A DNA stretch of 64,000 nucleotides from Flavobacterium sp. 140616W15 (GCF_003668995.1 NZ_CP033068.1:1674001-1738000), one strand, 5' to 3'. Shown: positions 38,897-49,336, numbered from the stretch's first letter. Numbers and translations are program-made. The notes: a model not told the origin generated them from the sequence alone.

Positions 38897-39994
38897 TTAA
38901 AAATTAGTATTTATTCTTTTAGAACGATCAGCAACGTATGAGATTAACCAAATAATTGGACCTTCTTTTACAAAGTATATTTTCTTTTTTTCTGAGTTTG
39001 GAATACTTTCTACAAGAGTCAATAATATGTTATTGGCAGAAATTAAATATTTTTGATCGTATATATTTAAAACTCTAGCCGCTTCTTTATCCGTTTTAGA
39101 AAGATTGTTATACTTATTGAAGTTGTTCTTCAATACAGCATCATAATTCATAATATCTTCTAAATTAAAAGGAATATAATGATCTTTAGTGTTTTCATTA
39201 AAATATAGCGTTGTAAAAGCCCAAACAGCACCACCAGATAAGTAGATCTTTTCTTTGTTTTGTAGAAGAGGATTTGAGTCAAGCATTTCTTTTACCTTCT
39301 TACGCAATACAGTGTTATAATCAAAAGATTTTTCTTGATATGCTAACATGTCACTAGCTTCTTTTTGATTTGCTACTGTCTTTTTTACTGCATCAGTAAG
39401 TGTCATTGTACCAAAATCAAGCTCTAAAGGCATAAATTCTAATTTATTATCTCCAAGCTCATCGATATAACCACCTTTTGTGCTTACAGCGCCAATATCA
39501 AGTAAGATGGCATTAGGATAATCAACAGGAGGAATTGCTCCCTTAACCAACATTCTAGTTTCTTCGTTGATATTAATAACTTCTAATTTTTTGTTGGTAA
39601 GCGTCGCAATTTTATTTTTTAAAACATCAAGGTTACGAGCAGATGCAAAAACAGAAGAAGCTACTAAAAATATATTATCTTCATTAATATTGTACTTCAC
39701 TCTGATTTGCGACAAATGATTATAAACGATGCTACTAGCTTTGTTAATGTCTTCTTGGGTAAGTTCGCCAAAAGCAGTAATATTTTTGGCAAAATTAAGT
39801 CCTTCTTCATTTACGTAATGAACAATTTTATAATCGGCTTTCTTTATGTTATTTACCTCTAGAACGGTAACTTTTATTGTTCTACGTCCGATTTCAATTC
39901 CGGCATAAACGTTTTTTTGAGAAAAGGAACTAATGGAAAAAAATAAATTTAAAAGGGTAAAAATTAAAATTTGGGATTTGTTTTTTTTAAGCAT
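38897..39994 (-). CDS. Exported Ppx/GppA-like phosphatase
   Basis: ASKHA-fold protein of 365 aa related to exopolyphosphatase/guanosine pentaphosphatase. The first phosphate loop is YAGIEIGRRTIKVTVLEV near 30-45 and the second ILLDIGAVSTKGGYI near 165-180; INEETRML near 140 matches the catalytic Glu region. Cytoplasmic members have no leader, but this one begins with a clear signal peptide (MLKKNKSQ, hydrophobic core, SISSFSQ cleavage region), so it should be periplasmic. The first loop has GRR where active members usually have a GS-S/T-type sequence, so activity may be altered. Single gene with its own terminator. Confidence 0.75.
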   Translation of the reverse strand: MLKKNKSQILIFTLLNLFFSISSFSQKNVYAGIEIGRRTIKVTVLEVNNIKKADYKIVHYVNEEGLNFAKNITAFGELTQEDINKASSIVYNHLSQIRVKYNINEDNIFLVASSVFASARNLDVLKNKIATLTNKKLEVININEETRMLVKGAIPPVDYPNAILLDIGAVSTKGGYIDELGDNKLEFMPLELDFGTMTLTDAVKKTVANQKEASDMLAYQEKSFDYNTVLRKKVKEMLDSNPLLQNKEKIYLSGGAVWAFTTLYFNENTKDHYIPFNLEDIMNYDAVLKNNFNKYNNLSKTDKEAARVLNIYDQKYLISANNILLTLVESIPNSEKKKIYFVKEGPIIWLISYVADRSKRINTNF

Positions 39995-40523
39995 TGGATT
40001 TAGTTAGTGTTATAATTTAATTTGGAGGAAAATTTTTAATGTGTGTTTAAATAAGAAGTTGGTGTTGCGTTTTTTAAATATCAAAATTAAGATGTTGTTG
40101 AAGTAGATTCTTCATAACTAATTCAATGTCTTTTATATCAACTATAAAGTAAAAAGGGCTTCATGATGGTTAATGTATAAATGACTAAATAAAAGAATAA
40201 TTGGCTATCATATCTAAAAGGTGACGAAGCAAAAACTGTTAAATAAAACACCACAAATCTATAAAAACATTTACGAATACAAACTCAGTTATTAAGAAAA
40301 TGTAGTATTAAATTATCTAGCTAGCAATGTTAAGTTAATGATAAATAACTTCATTTCCTCTAACACATTGAAGAAGAACAGGCTACTGCAATACTAGTTT
40401 TAATAAAGGCAACAAGGAGTCGATTCTAACAAGTTTTGTTTGAATAAGCAACTGTAATTTAAGGTTAAATAACCTGTATTGTTTGGTTAAAAAAACAGAA
40501 AAATCTTATTAGGTAAATATTTT
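39995..40523. other. Intergenic region, nothing recognised
   Basis: About 530 bp between the Ppx-like gene and the 129-aa protein gene. I find no coding frame, promoter consensus or strong hairpin in it. Confidence 0.5.
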
Positions 40524-40913
40524 CTATCTACTTAATTGTTCTATAATTTGTATTATCTCTATAACATGGTTTATTTCTAAATCCATGCTACTATTTCCTT
40601 TATATTTAATTTCAATAGCATCTTCTGTTTCATTGTATTTTATTAAAATTTGTGATGCTCCAATTTTCCAATAATATTCGTTACCATTATCTCTGAAAAG
40701 CTGATGGGTATATGGTTGTCTTTGATAATTAGGATTTTCCCATATTTCTTTTGAAATTTGAGTTAACAGATCAATAATTTCATAAGCATCAGAATGTGTG
40801 AGTAAGCAATACTCTCCTTTTTCATAGTTTAATTGTAGTGAAATACAATCTCCCTTTTTTTGAATCTGAATATTTCCATTCTTAACAAACCAATTATAAA
40901 CCTGATTTTCCAT
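40524..40913 (-). CDS. Hypothetical protein, 129 aa
   Basis: Unrecognised soluble protein, acidic, no signal peptide or membrane helix. It has an alternating strand pattern (IQIQKKGDCISLQLNY, YYWKIGASQILIKYN, DAIEIKYKG) around one helix (SDAYEIIDLLTQISKEIW) and ends in an amphipathic helix, which suggests a small alpha/beta fold. It lies 3 bp after the PTH2-like gene on the same strand, so the two are co-transcribed. It lies at the edge of the type VI secretion payload region, and an immunity role is possible but unsupported. Confidence 0.6.
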   Translation of the reverse strand: MENQVYNWFVKNGNIQIQKKGDCISLQLNYEKGEYCLLTHSDAYEIIDLLTQISKEIWENPNYQRQPYTHQLFRDNGNEYYWKIGASQILIKYNETEDAIEIKYKGNSSMDLEINHVIEIIQIIEQLSR

Positions 40914-40916
40914 TTT

Positions 40917-41231
40917 TTAGCTGTTTTGAGGTGTCCACATTTTTAGAAACTTAAACTTTTTTGAGTACTCCTCTCTTGGACAAAATGCCAAAGCAACTTC
41001 TTTATTGTCAAGTGAGGATTCTGTAATTACAACAAAATCAGTTTCATTTTTAAGTTTATCAAATTCAATTTCATTCGCTAAGCAAACGACTTTTTTAAAT
41101 ATCCCATTTATCCATTTTATCATATCCTCATTTTCTTGAAATTTTTTATAACAAGCCAATGATGCATGTGCTGCAATTACTGGAGCTAATTTATCTGGAA
41201 TATTGTCTTTAATGATAATATACATTTTCAT
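40917..41231 (-). CDS. PTH2-like small protein
   Basis: Protein of 104 aa resembling the peptidyl-tRNA hydrolase 2 fold: a starting strand KMYIIIKDNIP, then APVIAAHASLACYKKF, which matches the AHA-S-L helix of that family, and CLANEIEFDKLKN followed by DFVVITES. It lacks the family's usual basic lysine-rich loop, so activity on peptidyl-tRNA is doubtful; bacterial stand-alone homologues are of unknown function. It begins at ATG 41231 (an in-frame ATG two codons later is also possible) and is co-transcribed with the 129-aa gene. Confidence 0.6.
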   Translation of the reverse strand: MKMYIIIKDNIPDKLAPVIAAHASLACYKKFQENEDMIKWINGIFKKVVCLANEIEFDKLKNETDFVVITESSLDNKEVALAFCPREEYSKKFKFLKMWTPQNS

Positions 41232-41578
41232 ACGTTTGCCTTTAAAAAGATTATGAGAACCTGGGGTTGTGTATTATAGAGATCGTTTAATTCAAACAAA
41301 ATTAAGTTAAATATAATGCAAAAAAATCAATGTTATAAAATAAAAATGGTTTGACAGATATTGTAAAAACAAATTAAAATGAGAACTTATAAGACAAAAA
41401 ATAGCAGTAAAGTAAAATTTACTACTATCTAAAATTTGTACTTTTATTTTATTAATCCTGTATTACTTTTTTAAGACTTGACACTATAGTGGCTATAAAA
41501 ACATTGTCACTACATTTTTACTGGTTACTAGCTAGTTCTTCAATGCTTTTCAATAATCAAAAAACAGATTAGACAAGC
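41232..41578. other. Intergenic region, nothing recognised
   Basis: About 350 bp of AT-rich DNA with no supported coding frame or structured element. Confidence 0.5.
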
Positions 41579-42373
41579 CTAATTGTCCTCAGTATAATGG
41601 CTGTTAATTTCATTAATTATTTTATAAACCTGATTAATATTATTCTCATTATATCTTCTTGCCCAAAAACTATAAAACCAAACAATATCTCCATCCGCAA
41701 ATTGTTTCCCGGAAATTAATCTTATTTCTTCGAGATTTAGTAAAAATTCATCTGACGTGAAAGGTTCTATTTTTGAGTAAAATTTTTTTGCGTCATCATC
41801 TCTTTCTTTTTGAAATTTCATTACTTTATATATTTCTTCTAATCTTTCTTTATAATCTGGAGTTGAGTATATATCGTTATAACTTATTAATAATCCAGTG
41901 ACAACTTTATCAAAGTCCAATTTTTTGTAAGTACGGCGAGTTATTAAACTATAAAACATATTATGATTTTTTTCAAAAATATCAGTAATTAAAGATGGAT
42001 TCTTTTTAAGATGATTGACAAAACTTGCAGAAAGAAAGTCATTAACTCCTTTATAATTATGATCACTAAGATATGATGATATATAGTGTCTTTTCTCATC
42101 AAAATTTTCACCTTGTTCAAGGTAATCTAATATATTTTTCATTTCTTCAATCATTCCTTGTTCTTCAGTTAAAGGATCCTCCTCATGTCTAGTAGCAACT
42201 TCTTCAAAAGCTATAGCAGTTGGAGGTTCAATGGAGTTCTCATTTTGATTGCTCAAATTATTTCTTTTATGTTCTTCATTTGTTTTAAAAAGTTCAATTA
42301 TTTGGTCTTTTTTGTAAATCGAAATTCCAATAATGAAAATAATTATGACTATCGTTATATTTCTGCCTTTCAT
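41579..42373 (-). CDS. Signal-anchored protein of unknown function
   Basis: Protein of 264 aa. Residues 5-20 form a membrane anchor (ITIVIIIFIIGISIY), followed by a low-complexity linker rich in Asn and Glu (about 30-65) and a helical domain (about 70-255) with no family I recognise. It should sit in the periplasm attached to the inner membrane. It closes the minus-strand cluster that begins with the type VI spike genes, after the gene for the GH19/NlpC effector and its lipoprotein neighbour, so it could be another protective protein. That is inferred from position only. Confidence 0.55.
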   Translation of the reverse strand: MKGRNITIVIIIFIIGISIYKKDQIIELFKTNEEHKRNNLSNQNENSIEPPTAIAFEEVATRHEEDPLTEEQGMIEEMKNILDYLEQGENFDEKRHYISSYLSDHNYKGVNDFLSASFVNHLKKNPSLITDIFEKNHNMFYSLITRRTYKKLDFDKVVTGLLISYNDIYSTPDYKERLEEIYKVMKFQKERDDDAKKFYSKIEPFTSDEFLLNLEEIRLISGKQFADGDIVWFYSFWARRYNENNINQVYKIINEINSHYTEDN

Positions 42374-42487
42374 AAATTTTAATTTGAAATAATTAATGTT
42401 TTATAATTTTAATTTTTTGTAAATTAGACTTTATCAATTAAAGTATGTTTTCTTCTTTTTGTGACGAGACACAATTAGTTTGAGAAA

Positions 42488-42780
42488 CTATTCTTTACAT
42501 TCTATGGAATTTATTTCTTTAGCATACAATAACTTACACTCAATCACCGAAGTATCTTTTAGTCCACCTAGATGCAAATAGTAAGGCTTACTTTTGATTC
42601 GTTTGAATACATACTTTCTTCAAATACTTTTTCGACAGTATACGAATATCTTTTTTCATCAAATTGCTGAATTAAATTATATTTCTCATCGTTCATCTCT
42701 TTATGACATTGATATTTCAATTCATATGTCTGGGAAAATGTTTTTGTTGCTATAAATAAAAAAAAGATTAGTTTCTTCAT
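42488..42780 (-). pseudogene. Small secreted protein, frameshifted
   Basis: A secreted protein of 97 aa if one base is restored: signal peptide ending TKTFSQ, then ECQ/CHKEM-type sequence, and after the break KPYYLHLGGLKDTSVIECKLLYAKEINSIECKE and a stop at 42488-42490. As given, the first frame ends after 70 residues in an unrelated tail (SLTICI). Adding one T (plus strand) in the run 42615-42617 joins the two. The function is unknown; it lies between two other candidate protective proteins. Confidence 0.6.
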
Positions 42781-42824
42781 TTGTTATATTTTTTTTTAAG
42801 ATTATTAAATTAGGTACATATTTT

Positions 42825-44054
42825 CTACCCTCCATTTTCATCAGCAAGTGCATTTTGATATTCCTCTGATTTTACATAAAGATTTTTATAGCCAGGTAAA
42901 TTGTAGTAATTGTTTTTTATTATTTCTTTTTTAATAGAATCGTCAATGTCGCGCATCCAAATTCTTTGCATAAAATAACTTTTATCTTTATACTTTTCAT
43001 CATAACGATATTGCTCCCCAAAATAGACCAGATGAGCTAGCAATTTTGCTCTGTCTTGAAGTGAAAGCTCGTTTCTTTTATCCTTATCCTCAAGCAAATA
43101 CATTACATACATTTTTAAAGCTTCAAAATAATTAGTCCCTTCGGGTTTTATAATTTCTTTTAAAACAGTGAAAATTTCTAAATTTAATTTTACAGTTCCA
43201 TCGCATTTTTTATTCCAAAATATCTTGTCTAACTCATTTGGGTTATTGCTATCAAATTTTGTGTTTTCTACTACCCATTTCAACAATTCTTTATCATCAT
43301 AATAACCAAAAGTTGTTACCAAACTTTGCATGAAATTTTTGTCATTTAAGAGTAACCATTTAAAATGAGCTCTACTATCGTTAAATAAATACATGTTGCG
43401 AGCAACTAGAATTTGGATGTTTCTTTTGCGTTGTCCGGCTAGGTCTTTGACGTCTTTCCATCTAGTCACATAAACATTATCACCATTATTATCTTTAAAC
43501 TTTGTGTTTATTTTTTTTTCAATATCTATTATAGGAGGATAAAGCTCTTCATAGTCTGTTATCTCAGCAATAAATAGTTGGTCAACAATTAACTTTTTTG
43601 TTTTTGAAATAAAAACATTAGGTCTAAAACCATCCGAATCTGCAAATGATGATACTCCTTTACAAATATCAAAAGTGTTTATATAAAATAAATTTTTATT
43701 ATTATGAAGTTTATTAAATATTTTGTTTATATGCTTATTAAAAATTTCTTCTGTTGGAGCTATATACCCATTACTTAATAAAATTTTCGAACATTCGTCC
43801 TCTAATACTTCAATATCATCTACACTAAATTCATAATACTTAATATCTGTTACATCATTTGAAACTGAGTTTCCAAACTGTATTTGTCTTGTTAATACTT
43901 TATTCATCTTGTCAATTATTGAATCTTTATTTTTAATATTAGTCGCTGTTCTTTCTATATTATTTTTTATTTTTTCATTCACCTCTTTTCCTTGTGAGTT
44001 ACAAGAAGTAGTAAAATAAAAAATTATAATAATAATCATGCTTTTTGTTTTCAT
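42825..44054 (-). CDS. Lipoprotein, candidate immunity protein
   Basis: Protein of 409 aa with a lipoprotein signal (hydrophobic segment ending FTTSC, Cys18), so it is anchored on the periplasmic or outer side of a membrane. The body is charged and mainly helical, with no family I recognise. Its start overlaps the stop of the effector gene by four bases (ATGA), a typical effector-immunity arrangement. Because the effector appears to cut cell-wall peptidoglycan, a lipid-anchored periplasmic inhibitor is what one would expect. The role is inferred from coupling and location. Confidence 0.55.
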   Translation of the reverse strand: MKTKSMIIIIIFYFTTSCNSQGKEVNEKIKNNIERTATNIKNKDSIIDKMNKVLTRQIQFGNSVSNDVTDIKYYEFSVDDIEVLEDECSKILLSNGYIAPTEEIFNKHINKIFNKLHNNKNLFYINTFDICKGVSSFADSDGFRPNVFISKTKKLIVDQLFIAEITDYEELYPPIIDIEKKINTKFKDNNGDNVYVTRWKDVKDLAGQRKRNIQILVARNMYLFNDSRAHFKWLLLNDKNFMQSLVTTFGYYDDKELLKWVVENTKFDSNNPNELDKIFWNKKCDGTVKLNLEIFTVLKEIIKPEGTNYFEALKMYVMYLLEDKDKRNELSLQDRAKLLAHLVYFGEQYRYDEKYKDKSYFMQRIWMRDIDDSIKKEIIKNNYYNLPGYKNLYVKSEEYQNALADENGG

Positions 44055-47000
44055 TGGTGTGTATCTGAAGAAGTTAATGAATCAGTTATGTTTTCTGAAG
44101 TTAAATTATAAAGTTTTGTATAATCTGAAAAACTTGAAGGATATGTAAAACACTTTATTTCTGAGAGTTTTGCTGATGATAAAGTTATACCACTGCCTAT
44201 TTTAATGCCATTTTCCTTTACACTTTGATTCCCACCTAAAACTGCAATTCTCCCTGTACTTGTTTTTCCAATAACAAAAGCTACGTGTTCACCTCCATTT
44301 TCCCACTTTATCAAAGCTATTGCCCCATAAGCTGGTGTATTATTTTTAGTTTGACTTCCTTCTTCCCAATAATGATCAATAGCATATATCGCTTTTGGAG
44401 CGAAAGCTCTTGCTCGTATGGTTCCTAATCCAGATGGAGGTGGATATTTAAAAGTACCTTTTGTTAAACACCAAGTTACGAATGCAGCACACCAATTTTC
44501 AGTAAATTTTCCTGTTGTATAATTAGCATTATCAAAATAAGTTTCTACTTTATCTTTTAAAGGAATTAAATTATTATTTAAACCTTTATATTTTTCATAT
44601 TCTTTCCATGCTACATCCATCCATGGAATTTTCCCCGATAATTCAGGAATTATCCCTCCACTATCACAAACATTTTTATTATACTTGAACCAAGTTTTTA
44701 TTTTTTGCAAATTTTGTTTTCTTCTATCTAAATGTAAGGTTGTTGGATAATCATCCGTACTTGTGGGCAGATATCCTTGTAGTAAACGACAGATCAAAAA
44801 GAAATAATCTTCTTCATTTTCTTTCATTAACAGCGCAATTTCGTTTAAGTTTTTTGATAATCCTTTAGGGAATTTATTCCTTTTCCACTCAAAAGCTCTC
44901 ATTTTAGCTTCAAATTCAGTTTGTGTTTCATCACTTTTTTTGCCTCTTGCAGGCCATGATGGCGCTTTAATTTGATTCCAAACCCAGCCACCACTGTCGA
45001 CAGCTAAAAATATTTTTTGAGCTACTAAGTCAGGATTACCTATAATATCGTGTGCAGTTCCTATTTTTTGTTGATAATCAGAATACATAACAGGTTGGTT
45101 TCCATCACCTGTCAATTGCAGAAGCCCTCTTCCTTTATAAAAATATTGACTTGAAGCTGTATTACCAGAAATCTCTCCTGCGGTTTGAAAAAAACCAGTT
45201 TCAACGCTTGTCATGGCTAAAAAGCTATTTTTTGAATACATTCATTGAGACCATATTTACGGAACATAGCATTGAGTTGAAAAGTTAATGATGCATAACT
45301 TTTATCATCTATATTACAATTTTGACTTCCCCAAATAGTATCTTTTCCGTTTACTGCTTTTATTAGATCTTTTACCTCCTCCTCCGTTAAGTCTTTATTA
45401 CAATAGCAGCTTTTCCCTTTTATAAGCTCCGCCATTTCCAAATCTACCATTACAGGAACAGTACAATTATCAATAGCTTCCTCTGTTAAAATGCCTTTTT
45501 CTACTATTAAAGCTGTGTTTTTAAAACAGATGAGTTGTTTTCGCAAGGTTATCTTTTCTTCTTTAGTAAAAGGTGTTTCGTCTTTCTTGGTGGCTTTTAT
45601 GCCTATGGTTTTCATGTCTGGGCTTCTTACCAAGCTTGCATTTGGATAAGGCATTTCCGCTAATTGATCATCTTCAAAAACATAAACTTCTTTTTTGTCA
45701 TCGTTTGGGTCTTTTACTTTTCGGCTTACTTGTATAGTAAAACGTACAGGGTTGGTTTCTGCATCGGTAAGGTATTTTTCTTCGGGGGTGAAACTGAGTT
45801 CTAAAAGCCCATCACTACCCACTTTCTCTTTAAATTCCTGAATGCTTTGCAATACCGTTATGATGCCGTTTTTTTCTTCCATACAATCAGAATGCGTCAA
45901 GCTCATAACATCAACTCTTAATTCTTCTTCCTGCATATTGACAGTATGCACCCATATTTTGTGGCTTTTGTCTTGATGGGTAAGGGTTTGCTGTACACTT
46001 TTACCGTCTTCTTTAGCAAAAAATATTGACTTTATTTTTTTGTCGCTGGTTACTGCAAGTTCTTCGTTACTGTCTAATACCTCTATAAATTTTGTTCCCA
46101 CTACCGGTTTGCCGTTTTTTATAGCCATATCGTCGGGCAAGGTTATTGTTCCTTGGCTTCCAGTTGGTATTTCTACGGTAAAAGTCAAACTTATATTGGG
46201 GTTTGGTGTTTCGGTTGTTGCCGGTAGTGCTTTTTTTATTTTTTCTTTATACTTGTCATCAGTAGAAATTTTAAATGAACCAATGCCTTTATCATTAAGA
46301 GCTATCTTTTTTTCTTCGAGCATGTATGTTGCCGGCTCTAAATAAAAAGATCCGCCTGCGCCTCTTACCCAAACTTTTATGGTGATCGATTGATTTTCTA
46401 ATCCTGCAATTTCTACAAAGGCATGTGTTTCTTCCTTATAGCCTGTTTCCGTACGTTTATAACCTGTTCCATACGCCCATAGAGCCCGTTTTACTTCTGG
46501 ATTGGCTACTTTTATTTTTGTTGTTGCTTTTATATCAAGGGTTTGTTCTCCTGTAAGGTAGGCGGCTATTTCAAATTCTCCTTCACTGTTAAAAGTAATT
46601 GTTCCGTCATGATTGTCCACTACATCATTTGGCAATTCTAAATTTATTTTTTCATCGCCTACCAAGGGCATAATACGGGCTACAGTTTCAATTTTTACTT
46701 TTGCTCCTTTGGGTATCGATTCTGGTAGCTTTACTTTGTCTATAGCATTTCTTATTACCTCAAAGAAAAAGCAGTCTGATCCATTAAATAAAGGTTCGTT
46801 AGCCGGCTTTCCGTAGCCTTCTATAACATATTTGCCAAAATAGTTGTTGCCTCCTCTAGCATCATAATAAAGTATTTGATTGATAGGTTTGTTGATGCTT
46901 TTTTCTTTTGAAATGGCAGCGTTCTCAAAAGCTGTTAATCTTATGCCGTCTTTTTGCAAATACCACTGCATTTTGGTAGCGTTGGCAGGTAAAAATTCTA

Positions 47001-47907
47001 CATTAAACTTGCTTACTTCTACTTTCAGGCTCTCATTATATCGCAAAAGTTGGTTACAGGTTCCTTTTACAGTATTTACTCCCAGAGATTCTAAAACGGT
47101 TAAAGTAGTTTTTATCGGGCTTGAATCATTCGGCGATGTATAGGCCTCAACTTGGTATTCATCGGGGTTTTTGAAGGTAAAAATACCTAGTGCCCCCGTT
47201 TTCGTTTCCACTTTTATTAGATTAGATTCACTACTAATCTGGCTATTAAATATTACTGCATTCTTACAAGTTACTCTCCAACTGGCAATTGGCGATGTTT
47301 CATAGATAGGATTTAATGATGCTGGATTAAGTATTTTTTGTTTTTCTACTAAGGAACTTGCTTTAAATTTTAAAGTTAAAGGAATTGGTGTGTTTTTTAA
47401 CAGGGTTTTACCGGGTGCCGTAATTCCTTCTACATGGTCTTTTATATATTCAATAAGTATAAAGCATTTGTCAGATCCGGCTTTGTTTGCATAAGCTTCA
47501 ATTCGATACACACCTTCCTCCAGATCTCTAAAAAGTTTATCTAATGTAAATACAATGTTGGCCCCAATACCCACAAAAGTTTTTACTTTATCTTTTACCC
47601 CATCTCCTTTAAAGATAGCCCATGTTATTTTTGTTGGATCTCCTTTATAGGTTGCTTTTAATTGAAGTTTTGCTTCTGCAACTGACATTGTCGAAGGCCA
47701 AATATTTGTGTTTTTAGCTTTTTCTATAAAATAATATTTGCCTGTTGGTTTATCTGCAAGCGGAGCAACGATGGTGATTTCAGAAACCGAATCTTCTTTG
47801 GTAGGATCTGAGGTTTCCCACTGAGCAGAGGTGTTTTCAACAGTAAAGGCATCTGCTTCTTTTACATCAATTGTATTTACTGCTTTTTTTGCCCAGTGGT
47901 TGCAAAT
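44051..47907 (-). pseudogene. Large T6SS effector: Ig-like repeats, GH19 lysozyme, NlpC/P60-like amidase (frameshifted)
   Basis: Payload protein of about 1285 residues if the frame is repaired. N-terminal about 900 residues: repeated Ig-like beta domains. Then a GH19 chitinase/lysozyme-type domain: NAMFRKYGLNECIQKIAF, then FLAMTSVETGFFQ (catalytic Glu), YFYKGRGLLQLTG. C-terminal about 140 residues: an NlpC/P60-like amidase with Cys in NWCAAFVTWCL and His in GGEHVAFVIG. The frame stops at TAG 45217-45219 inside the GH19 domain; one extra A (plus strand) in the run 45219-45223 joins it to the rest. Coding extends upstream of ATG 47688 to a TGA at 47908-47910, with ATT 47907 the only start-like codon. 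Its start overlaps the PAAR-like gene. Confidence 0.8.
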
Positions 47908-48275
47908 TCAATCGTGCCTTTCTGGCCATAACCTTCACAGGTGCCCGTGGATATATCGAGAAGTACTTTCATACTTTTATGAAAATCTACATTTTTATAA
48001 TAGTCACTGTATTTGATGTTACATTTTGCTTTGCAGGGTAGTTTTTTATTGTCGGGCGTATTGCACATTCCAAAGCCGTTTCCGCCACCAAAACTTTCTG
48101 ATGTATCATCAAGATTCGTCGCAATAGGTTTTTCCTGAGCAAAGTATTTATTTTTTCCTAACTTCTTAGTCTGGCTTTTTACCATTAAAGGCACCGCTTT
48201 TGCCTTACTATTATTATCAGCAGAATTAGAACAAAAGCATTTAGCTCCATCTACTATTATTTCTCCTTTTGCCAT
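47877..48275 (-). CDS. PAAR-like DUF4280 spike-tip protein
   Basis: Protein of 132 aa of the PAAR-like DUF4280 family, expected to cap the VgrG spike of a type VI secretion machine and carry effectors. It begins with GEIIVDGAKCFCSNS, shows the Cys pattern expected for DUF4280 (residues in GFGMCN, LPCKAKCN and STGTCEGYG) and ends with KGTIEFATTGQ. It lies directly before the GH19/NlpC effector gene, whose coding frame begins inside its 3' end, so that effector is probably the cargo. It starts two bases after the stop of the 264-aa gene. Confidence 0.8.
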   Translation of the reverse strand: MAKGEIIVDGAKCFCSNSADNNSKAKAVPLMVKSQTKKLGKNKYFAQEKPIATNLDDTSESFGGGNGFGMCNTPDNKKLPCKAKCNIKYSDYYKNVDFHKSMKVLLDISTGTCEGYGQKGTIEFATTGQKKQ

Positions 48276-48276
48276 A

Positions 48277-49070
48277 TTATTTAGAATTGATTTCTCTTTT
48301 AATATTTAAAAATATTTCTTCCTTATAATGAAATGAAGTGTCCGTCTGAATTTCAAAAATGGCACTTTTGTATTTTACCCTGCTATGCGAACTATCCAAA
48401 GCTGTAATTGCCTTTACATTTGTTACATACTGCTCTAGATTGGTTTTATTACTTGTTACAAAATTTATTCTTTCGGTGCATCCTTCATTTACCACTTCTT
48501 GCGATTCAAAATACAGTAACGATTCACCATTATCTGATATAACAAATTTTGTTTTACCAGCACATTCTACATTTCCAATTGATTTTATATTCCAATTAAT
48601 TATTGTCTTATTGGGATGCTCTTCTTTATCAACTTCTGGATTAAAAAAATTAAATTCCAAAAAGGTTCTTTAAACTTATTTTGCGTAAAAACCTGTTTAT
48701 CATACACATTTAGATTAAATTTTTCTAATATATCTTTAGCATTTTTGTTATCATCGTATTCCTCCATTAGAATAGCAGTGTTTTTCTCCCATCTTTCAAG
48801 CCATTCTTTATATTCTATCAGCTTAACAAATTCTCCCTGACTTGTTGTTTGAATCTTAATTGGATAGGTAAGCTGTTCTAAATTCTCTAGAAATGTTAAA
48901 TAGGTATTTTCATGACTAGGGTTATTAATAACTTTTGTCTTACTAACTTCGTATGTATTAAAATTTGATTTTTTTTCTAAAGCAAGAAATTCAACATTAA
49001 AAGACGTTTCAATTTCTTTTGCATTATCATTAACTATTGTGCTTATTTTATGTGTTATTTCAAATGTCAT
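48277..49070 (-). pseudogene. Unknown protein between spike genes, frameshifted; possible adaptor
   Basis: Protein of 264 aa when one base is restored. As given, the first part (start 49070) runs 156 residues and ends KKSIPIRQ; the second part reads from about 48660 to 48277. The join is at the A-run 48643-48649, where one more base gives the continuous sequence PFWNLIFFNPEVDKEEHPNK. The protein has no signal peptide and no recognised domain; it is beta-rich and contains two Cys (VECAGKT, EGCTERI). It lies directly upstream of the PAAR-like gene (two bases apart). An adaptor or chaperone for the effector is possible, but this is position only. Confidence 0.6.
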
Positions 49071-49090
49071 TTTTTATGTAAACTTATATG

Positions 49091-49318
49091 TTATATTTTC
49101 TTTTTTATAACCTTTTTAAACAATAAAAACATTATCCATCCTACTAATAATCCTACACTTATACATAACAAAGATTCTAAAATAAAAACTTTCCAGGAAA
49201 CAATTTCAAAACCTATCTCATCATCTAAAGGTGCTGTATCAGAATAGCTAACTATAGGTCCTATTAAAGAATACAAAAATCCGATTACTCCGCCTGTTAT
49301 TATTAATGTCTTTTTCAT
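49091..49318 (-). CDS. Small membrane protein, candidate immunity protein
   Basis: Protein of 75 aa with two predicted membrane helices (about 5-23 and 46-67) and a short acidic periplasmic loop (SYSDTAPLDDEIGFEI). It is not a family I recognise. It is encoded 18 bp after the L,D-transpeptidase-like effector gene on the same strand. Membrane immunity proteins against periplasmic cell-wall effectors are common next to type VI effector genes, which is the basis of the proposal. Confidence 0.5.
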   Translation of the reverse strand: MKKTLIITGGVIGFLYSLIGPIVSYSDTAPLDDEIGFEIVSWKVFILESLLCISVGLLVGWIMFLLFKKVIKKKI

Positions 49319-49336
49319 TCTCTATCTTTTTTTCTT

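Noticed and set aside
45217..45241. Two separate genes for the Ig-like protein and the GH19/NlpC protein
   Set aside because: The first ends and the second starts inside the GH19 domain; one base joins them into a continuous domain (QKIAF to FLAMTSVE).
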